Source of the DNA: Chloroflexota bacterium
GTDB taxonomy: Bacteria; Chloroflexota; Limnocylindria; Limnocylindrales; CSP1-4
Reading direction: 5' to 3'
DNA: 39,852 bases
NCBI GenBank assembly: GCA_021802825.1
Contig: JAJZRG010000032.1
Location: forward strand, 1-39,852
Every line of letters starts with the position of its first letter. The first letter of the stretch is position 1. Below the pieces are notes generated by a model. It saw only the letters and a list, made by a program, of their open reading frames with translations. It had not been told where the DNA came from and did no database searches. Of this stretch, positions 35,454 through 39,852 are shown piece by piece. The translations under genes and the position numbers were made by a program.

Positions 35454-37109
35454 CTACCCCTGTGCCGAGGCTCCGGCTCGAGCCAGGGACGCCGACACTG
35501 ACGGCGGCCAGCCGGGCGCAGGCATCGGTCGTCCCAGCAGGTACCCCTGGCCCAACATCACTCCGAGGCGCTGCAGCGTCGCGGCCTCCGCCTCGGTCTC
35601 GACGCCCTCGCCAATCAGTTCGCAACCGATCTCGGCGGCGAAGTGGACGAGGCCCGCGATCAGCGCCTGGCGGGCCGGGTCGGCGTCGAGCTCGTGCACC
35701 CAGCTGATGTCGAGCTTCACGAAGGCCGGACGGAGGGCGAGGATGTGGCGCAGGCTCGCATACCCCGAACCCGCATCGTCGACCGCGACCCGAACCCGTG
35801 GGCCGAACCCCGCCAGCGCCGTGCGCACGGCAGCATAGTCCTCGATCGCATCGTGCTCAGTGATCTCGATGACGATCTCGCGCCCGCTGCCCTCGAGCAG
35901 CGCTGGGAAGTCGGGCGTCGAGAGCACCAACGCCGGGGAGACGTTCAGCGCGAGGAAGGCGTCCTCGTCGAGGGCGCGCGCCGCCACCAGGGCAGCGGTG
36001 AGCGTCGCCCGTTCGAGTGGGCTGCCAAGGCCGAGTCGGCGAGCCTCAGCGAACCGGATGTCCGGCTGGACCCCGTCTGCGAAGCGCGTGAGGGACTCGA
36101 AGCCGACGATCGTGCCGCTTCCAAGGATCACGATCGGCTGGAAGTGCGGGGTGAACGCAGCCGCGTCGATGATCGACTGCATCCTCGACCGCTCCTCCCG
36201 GTCCCCCACCCCGGCCTCGAGACCCGGCCGCAGCACGGCCGCTGCGAGATCTGCGAACTCCAGGAACAGCGGCATGCGGCGCGCCAGCACCCGCATGTCT
36301 CGCGGGTCGGATGCATCTCGAAGTCCCACGAGGCCGAACCGCCCGTCCGGCCCCTCGAGCGGGAGCACGAGAATACCGCTCGTCGTGATGGCCGGGTCGG
36401 TCTCTCGCGCGTGGGCATACGGACCCCTCGAGATCAGCCTGCGGAACTCGCCTGCGAGTGCCCTGTCGATCGGGTGACCGGGCCGCAGGCGCCCGAGCCA
36501 GCGGCCCGCCACCCCGAGGGGCACAAGTCGGCCGTCAGGGTCATCGACGATGATGGCGAGCCCTTTGAGCCCGAGCGCCGACACCGCGGCCTCAGCCAGC
36601 TGGGTTGCCGTCTGTTCGGGTGGGGAGCCGTCCCCGATGCTGCGGAGCGCGACCGTCAGCGCACGGCGTTGCGCCGCCTCGGCCGCGAAGGCCGTCTCCC
36701 ACGCGCGATGACTCCGGAGTTGGGCCGCAACCCGCGCCAGGAGCTCGTCGAGGGAGACGGGCTTGGGTAGGTAGTCGTCGGCACCGGCGTCGAGACCCTC
36801 GATCCGGTCGCCAAGACTCGCCCGGGCGGTGACGAGGATGACCGGCAGGGTCCGAGTGGCCGGGTTCGCTCGGATGGCGGCGATGACGCCCTGGCCATCG
36901 AGCCGGGGCATCGTGCTGTCGAGCAGCACGAGGGCGACCTCGGCTCGATCCAGGACCTTGAGCGCCTCGACCCCGTCGGCGGCCTCGAGCGTCGGGTAGC
37001 CAGCGGATTGGAGGACGCGCGTGAAGAGCGCCCGAATGGCCGGCTCGTCGTCGACGACGAGGATGGGCGGCCCCGAAGCGTCCACCGACTGAGCGCGCTG
37101 GCTGGTCAT
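35454..37109 (-). CDS. Response regulator REC-GAF-EAL, cyclic-di-GMP phosphodiesterase
   Basis: A 551-residue regulator. The receiver (residues 13-135) has DDE at 20-22, phosphoacceptor Asp64 and Lys116 in YLPKP. A GAF-like domain spans about 155-300. The EAL domain (about 312-535) reads ESL for EAL in G-F-E-S-L-T-R-F. Further expected ligands are visible: Asn in LALNVSP, Glu in E-I-T-E-H, the Asp pair in V-D-D-A-G, Lys in FVKLDIS and Glu in GEGVETEAE. The catalytic set therefore looks retained, favouring hydrolysis over mere binding. Its ATG overlaps the stop of the truncated kinase-receiver gene (ATGA), so the two are translationally coupled. Confidence 0.91.
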   Translation of the reverse strand: MTSQRAQSVDASGPPILVVDDEPAIRALFTRVLQSAGYPTLEAADGVEALKVLDRAEVALVLLDSTMPRLDGQGVIAAIRANPATRTLPVILVTARASLGDRIEGLDAGADDYLPKPVSLDELLARVAAQLRSHRAWETAFAAEAAQRRALTVALRSIGDGSPPEQTATQLAEAAVSALGLKGLAIIVDDPDGRLVPLGVAGRWLGRLRPGHPIDRALAGEFRRLISRGPYAHARETDPAITTSGILVLPLEGPDGRFGLVGLRDASDPRDMRVLARRMPLFLEFADLAAAVLRPGLEAGVGDREERSRMQSIIDAAAFTPHFQPIVILGSGTIVGFESLTRFADGVQPDIRFAEARRLGLGSPLERATLTAALVAARALDEDAFLALNVSPALVLSTPDFPALLEGSGREIVIEITEHDAIEDYAAVRTALAGFGPRVRVAVDDAGSGYASLRHILALRPAFVKLDISWVHELDADPARQALIAGLVHFAAEIGCELIGEGVETEAEAATLQRLGVMLGQGYLLGRPMPAPGWPPSVSASLARAGASAQG

Positions 37110-37627
37110 GCCGGACGGTCGAGGGCGGCCCGGACGGCCGCGGCGAGCTCGCCGGCGCTGAACGGGTTCTCGAGGCAGGCGGCTCCCTCGTCCGGGACGC
37201 CGTGGTGGATCACGGAGTTCTCGGTGACTCCGGAGACGTGGAGGACGCCGAGAACCGGCCGGACTGCCTCCTGCTGCTCGGCGAGCTGGTGGCCTCGGAG
37301 CCTGGGCATGACGATGTCGGTGCCGAGCAGGTCGATCTGGCGCTCCCGGGCAGCTGCGAGCTCGAGCGCCTGGGTGCCGCTGCCTGCCTCCAGCACCCGA
37401 TGGCCCGCCGCGATGGGGGCGCGCACGGCGCAGACGCGGACGGCCGACTCGTCCTCGACGAGCAGGATCGTCTCGCCGTCACCGCCCTGGACGGTCGCTG
37501 GGGTCGCGGGAGGCGCCGGGCCGACATCCGCTGCGACGCGTGGGAAGTAGAGTTTGAAGCTCGTACCGTGACCTGGCTCGCTGTACACGTGGATCGATCC
37601 GCCCGACGGCCTGACGATCGCGTACAC
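37106..37627 (-). pseudogene. Truncated hybrid kinase: end of ATPase domain plus receiver
   Basis: An open frame of 173 codons beginning at a GTG. It starts with the very end of a histidine-kinase ATPase domain (V-Y-A-I-V-R-P-S-G-G, I-H-V-Y-S-E-P-G-H-G-T) and continues into a receiver (L-L-V-E-D-E, phosphoacceptor Asp in G-T-D-I-V-M-P). The same layout ends the PAS kinase at 29305, and the two are clearly related. Everything upstream in the kinase is missing. The usual Lys-Pro near the end of the receiver reads Glu-Asn (CLENPF), so phosphotransfer is probably impaired. The frame itself is intact and overlaps the EAL gene, so it may still be translated. Confidence 0.7.
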
Positions 37628-38035
37628 GACCGCCGACCTTCAAGCAGGCCAAGACCACCGTGAAGTTGCCTCCGCCGGTGTCTTTCGTCAACGGTACCTA
37701 AGTCCCGACCGATTGGTCCGCGTGTCGGGAGCGACGTCGAGAGGACGCGCATGGCCTCGCGACGGCCAGCGACGGTCGGCCTGCCCTGCTGTCCGTCAGG
37801 ACCGGCCCTGACGGGCCGGGCTGCCCCTGGTGACTGGCCTGCCCAAGCCCGGCTCGGGTTCACATCTCCACCTCACCGACTCCACATGCGAGGCGGGCAT
37901 GATGGATGCCATGGATTGGGTCCGCACCGCCGCCGTCGTGTTCTGGACCAGCCTGGCGCTCGCCGGGCTGTGGATGCGCACGAGATCGTCGAGCTCCTGA
38001 CGCGCAGCGGCTCCTGAAGCGGAATGCCCGGGCCG
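37628..38035. other. Intergenic region at the truncation boundary
   Basis: This lies upstream of the truncated kinase and downstream of the converging-end sensor kinase. Kinase homology stops abruptly at 37627. Short peptide-like segments exist on both strands near 37632-37701, including a + strand run P-T-F-K-Q-A-K-T-T-V-K-L-P-P-P that ends at a TAA, but none is long enough to identify. A small plus-strand open frame occurs at 37899-38000. No repeat flanking an insertion was found by eye. Confidence 0.5.
37899..38000 (+). CDS. Possible 33-residue membrane microprotein
   Basis: The frame encodes M-M-D-A-M-D-W-V-R followed by an Ala/Val/Leu/Trp-rich hydrophobic stretch long enough for one membrane helix and a basic, Ser-rich tail. 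GAGG lies five bases before the ATG. It is isolated, short and without recognisable relatives, so it may be chance. Confidence 0.3.
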   Translation: MMDAMDWVRTAAVVFWTSLALAGLWMRTRSSSS

Positions 38036-39361
38036 TCAGCCCCGTTCGAGATGGGTGCCCACGGGAATGGACACCCAGGCCACGGCCCCGCCTCCCGGCC
38101 TGTTGCGGGCACCCACGTCGCCGCGCAGCGCGCTGACCGCCTCGGCCACGGTGGCGAGTCCCAGGCCGGACCCGGGCGCGCGGGTTGCGCCGCGCGCGAA
38201 CGGCTCGAAGAGCAACGCGGGGTCGGCGTGCGCGAAGCCCGGTCCTCGATCCGCAACCTCGACGGTCAGCCTCCGGCCGGCCCCCTCGGCCTCCACGCGG
38301 CAGGTCAGGTCAACGGTCCCGCCCGATCCCCCGTGGACGATGGCGTTGCGCACGAGGTTGCCGATGGCGAGCTCGAGCCTGACGCGGTCGGTCGTGACCA
38401 GGGACGGCTCTGCCCCGACGCGGATCTCGACGTCGTGCTGGCGCGCGAGCGGCGCCGCCGAGCGCGCGACCCCCTGGGCGAGGTCCGCCACGTCGAACTC
38501 CGACCGCGCGATCGCCGTCGCGTCGGATGCCACGGACGCGAGGCTGAGCAGGCTCGAGGACAGCTCCGTGAGCCGGACCGCCTGCCCCTGCGCCGTGTGC
38601 ACGGCGTCGAGCAGGTCGCGCCGAGAGTTCACTGGGTCGTCGGCGAGGTCGAGCTCGGCGCGCAGCGCCGCGAGCGGCGTCCGCAGCTCGTGGGACGCCA
38701 TCGCGACGAAGCGTCGCTGGCGCGACACCGACTCGGCGATCCGGTCGAGCATCTCGTTGAGCGTGTCCGCGAGGCGGCCGACCTCGTCTGCCTGGGTGGG
38801 GGGCGTGAGACGGTCCGAGAGCGCCCCGGGGCCGATCCGCGCGGCGTCGTCCGCGAGCCGTCGGAGCGGGGCGAGTGCCCGCCCTGAGAGCCACCAGCCC
38901 GCGAGGAGCGACAGGGCGCCGGCCGCGGCAGCCGCCGTCAGGGTGTAGCCCTCGAGCGAGCGGAGCGTGCCGTCGATGGGGGCGAGGTCCGCGCCCACGA
39001 CGATCGACGTGCCATCCGCCGCCGCGCTCACGCGGACGAGGTACCGGCGGCCCCCCAGCGCCATGTCCCCGGCGGTCGCCGTCAGGCCGGCCGGCGCATT
39101 CGCGGTGGCGTCGACGAGGACTCCCGACGGCGTCATGAGCGCGACGAACAGCGACCGGCCCGATGCGTCGGCCTCCTGGAGCCCAACCTGGCCGTTGTTC
39201 TCGAGGGACGTCGCCACGGCGTCGGCCTTCGCGGCGAGCTCGGCGGCGAGGCCGGCGCGCAGCGCACCCGCCATCTGCCACCACACCACCGCGCCGACGA
39301 CGGCCACGGTCACTGCGACCCCGCCGGCGTACGCGAGCGCCAGTCGCTGGCGGATGGTCAC
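38036..39361 (-). CDS. Two-component sensor histidine kinase
   Basis: A 441-residue membrane kinase. Helix 1 spans about residues 7-30 and helix 2 about 138-160, with a 105-residue extracytoplasmic domain between them. A HAMP domain follows (R-A-L-A-P-L-R-R to about 212). Phosphoacceptor His224 lies in A-S-H-E-L-R-T-P-L. The ATPase domain has [23 protein letters not shown] and G-S-G-L-G-L-A-T. The GTG at 39361 overlaps the stop of the response regulator (GTGA), so the pair forms an operon. The organisation resembles MprB/CpxA-type sensors; the signal is unknown. Confidence 0.92.
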   Translation of the reverse strand: MTIRQRLALAYAGGVAVTVAVVGAVVWWQMAGALRAGLAAELAAKADAVATSLENNGQVGLQEADASGRSLFVALMTPSGVLVDATANAPAGLTATAGDMALGGRRYLVRVSAAADGTSIVVGADLAPIDGTLRSLEGYTLTAAAAAGALSLLAGWWLSGRALAPLRRLADDAARIGPGALSDRLTPPTQADEVGRLADTLNEMLDRIAESVSRQRRFVAMASHELRTPLAALRAELDLADDPVNSRRDLLDAVHTAQGQAVRLTELSSSLLSLASVASDATAIARSEFDVADLAQGVARSAAPLARQHDVEIRVGAEPSLVTTDRVRLELAIGNLVRNAIVHGGSGGTVDLTCRVEAEGAGRRLTVEVADRGPGFAHADPALLFEPFARGATRAPGSGLGLATVAEAVSALRGDVGARNRPGGGAVAWVSIPVGTHLERG

Positions 39362-39852
39362 CCGGCGGGCGCCCGGGGTGGGCTGGGCGGGCGGAGGGCG
39401 TACCCCGCTCCCCGCACGGTCACCAGGCGCGGCCTGAGCGGCCCCTCCCCGATCGCCCTGCGGAGCGCGTTCACGTAGACGTCCACGATCCGCGGGTCGC
39501 CCTCGAAGGCCCAGTCCCAGAGGGCGTCGAGGATCGCTGACCGGCTCAGGACCTGGTCGGCGCGGGTCGCGAACAGCGCCAGCAGCGCGAACTGGCGAGC
39601 CGTCAGCTCAAGCGCGCGCCCGTCGATGGTGGCGCGCTGCGCGCCCAGGTCCACCTCGAGCGACCCCACCGCGTGTCGGACCGGGCGCGGCACTGGCCCC
39701 CGCCGCCCGAGCGCGCGGACCCGGGCGAGCAGCTCCTCGAAGGCGAACGGCTTGACCAGGTAGTCGTCCGCGCCGACGTCGAGGCCGTGGACGCGGTCGT
39801 CGACGGCGTCGCGCGCCGTCAGCAGGAGGACCGGCGTGGGGATCCCGGCCGT
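39358..39852 (-). CDS. OmpR-family response regulator, partial (5' end outside window)
   Basis: The open frame continues beyond the window edge. Visible are the last 55 or so residues of the receiver ([26 protein letters not shown]) and a complete winged-helix output domain: L-E-V-D-L at its start, [22 protein letters not shown] and [10 protein letters not shown] near the end. The N-terminal 65-75 residues, with the phosphoacceptor, are missing from view. It is the partner of the histidine kinase that follows, joined by a four-base overlap. Targets cannot be judged: no direct-repeat boxes are seen nearby. Confidence 0.92.
   Translation of the reverse strand, partial: TAGIPTPVLLLTARDAVDDRVHGLDVGADDYLVKPFAFEELLARVRALGRRGPVPRPVRHAVGSLEVDLGAQRATIDGRALELTARQFALLALFATRADQVLSRSAILDALWDWAFEGDPRIVDVYVNALRRAIGEGPLRPRLVTVRGAGYALRPPSPPRAPAG

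Overview
The window is about 39.9 kb of very GC-rich bacterial DNA (roughly 70% by eye). Genes are tightly packed, with many GTG starts and many 4-base stop/start overlaps (ATGA or GTGA). Gene content is chromosomal: a tRNA, thiamine and methionine metabolism, iron uptake and many two-component systems, with no phage, IS element or CRISPR array. Style and content would fit a high-GC Chloroflexota lineage (for example Limnocylindria/Ellin6529-like) or an actinobacterium, but the sequence alone does not settle this.

Layout. (1) 391-5214 is a catabolic-looking cluster: cupin, split transketolase (two subunits), a GntR/FCD regulator on the other strand, an SDR dehydrogenase and an MBL-fold hydrolase. 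Two promoters in it carry the same operator-like 12-mer, TCGATRATCGAT, beginning at the last base of the -10 box. (2) 5277-7170 holds a GT1-type glycosyltransferase and a small SHOCT membrane protein. (3) 7205-12090 on the minus strand is a thiamine salvage operon, thiD-thiM-thiE-thiL-cytX, behind a TPP riboswitch. (4) 12158-16308 holds an XRE-HTH protein of unknown role, a VIT1/CCC1-type transporter, an alpha/beta hydrolase and a YhdH-type quinone oxidoreductase. (5) 16405-19345 is a PhoP/PhoR-like two-component system and a secreted protein. Both transcription units carry TCACAGC-N4-TCACAGC-type direct repeats, the known binding site of mycobacterial PhoP. (6) 19702-22568 is metY-metX behind a structured leader with an intrinsic terminator and mutually exclusive helices, suggesting an unrecognised riboswitch or attenuator. 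(7) 22611-23530 is a Phd/VapC-type toxin-antitoxin pair with an apparently leaderless promoter, followed by tRNA-Gln(CTG). (8) 23678-31980 is a signalling region: HD-GYP regulator, seven-helix hybrid kinase and single-domain receiver on the minus strand; then a small secreted protein, a lipoprotein, a receiver-domain remnant and a triple-PAS hybrid kinase. (9) 32110-35110 is a dtxR-feoA-feoB operon. (10) 35454-39852 holds a REC-GAF-EAL regulator coupled to a truncated kinase-receiver gene, then a second OmpR/kinase pair whose regulator runs off the window end.

Common threads are environmental sensing and cyclic-di-GMP breakdown (one HD-GYP and one EAL protein, with no GGDEF cyclase in view). 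Nutrient genes are each placed under a visible cis-element: TPP riboswitch, metY leader, DtxR-type regulator and GntR operators.
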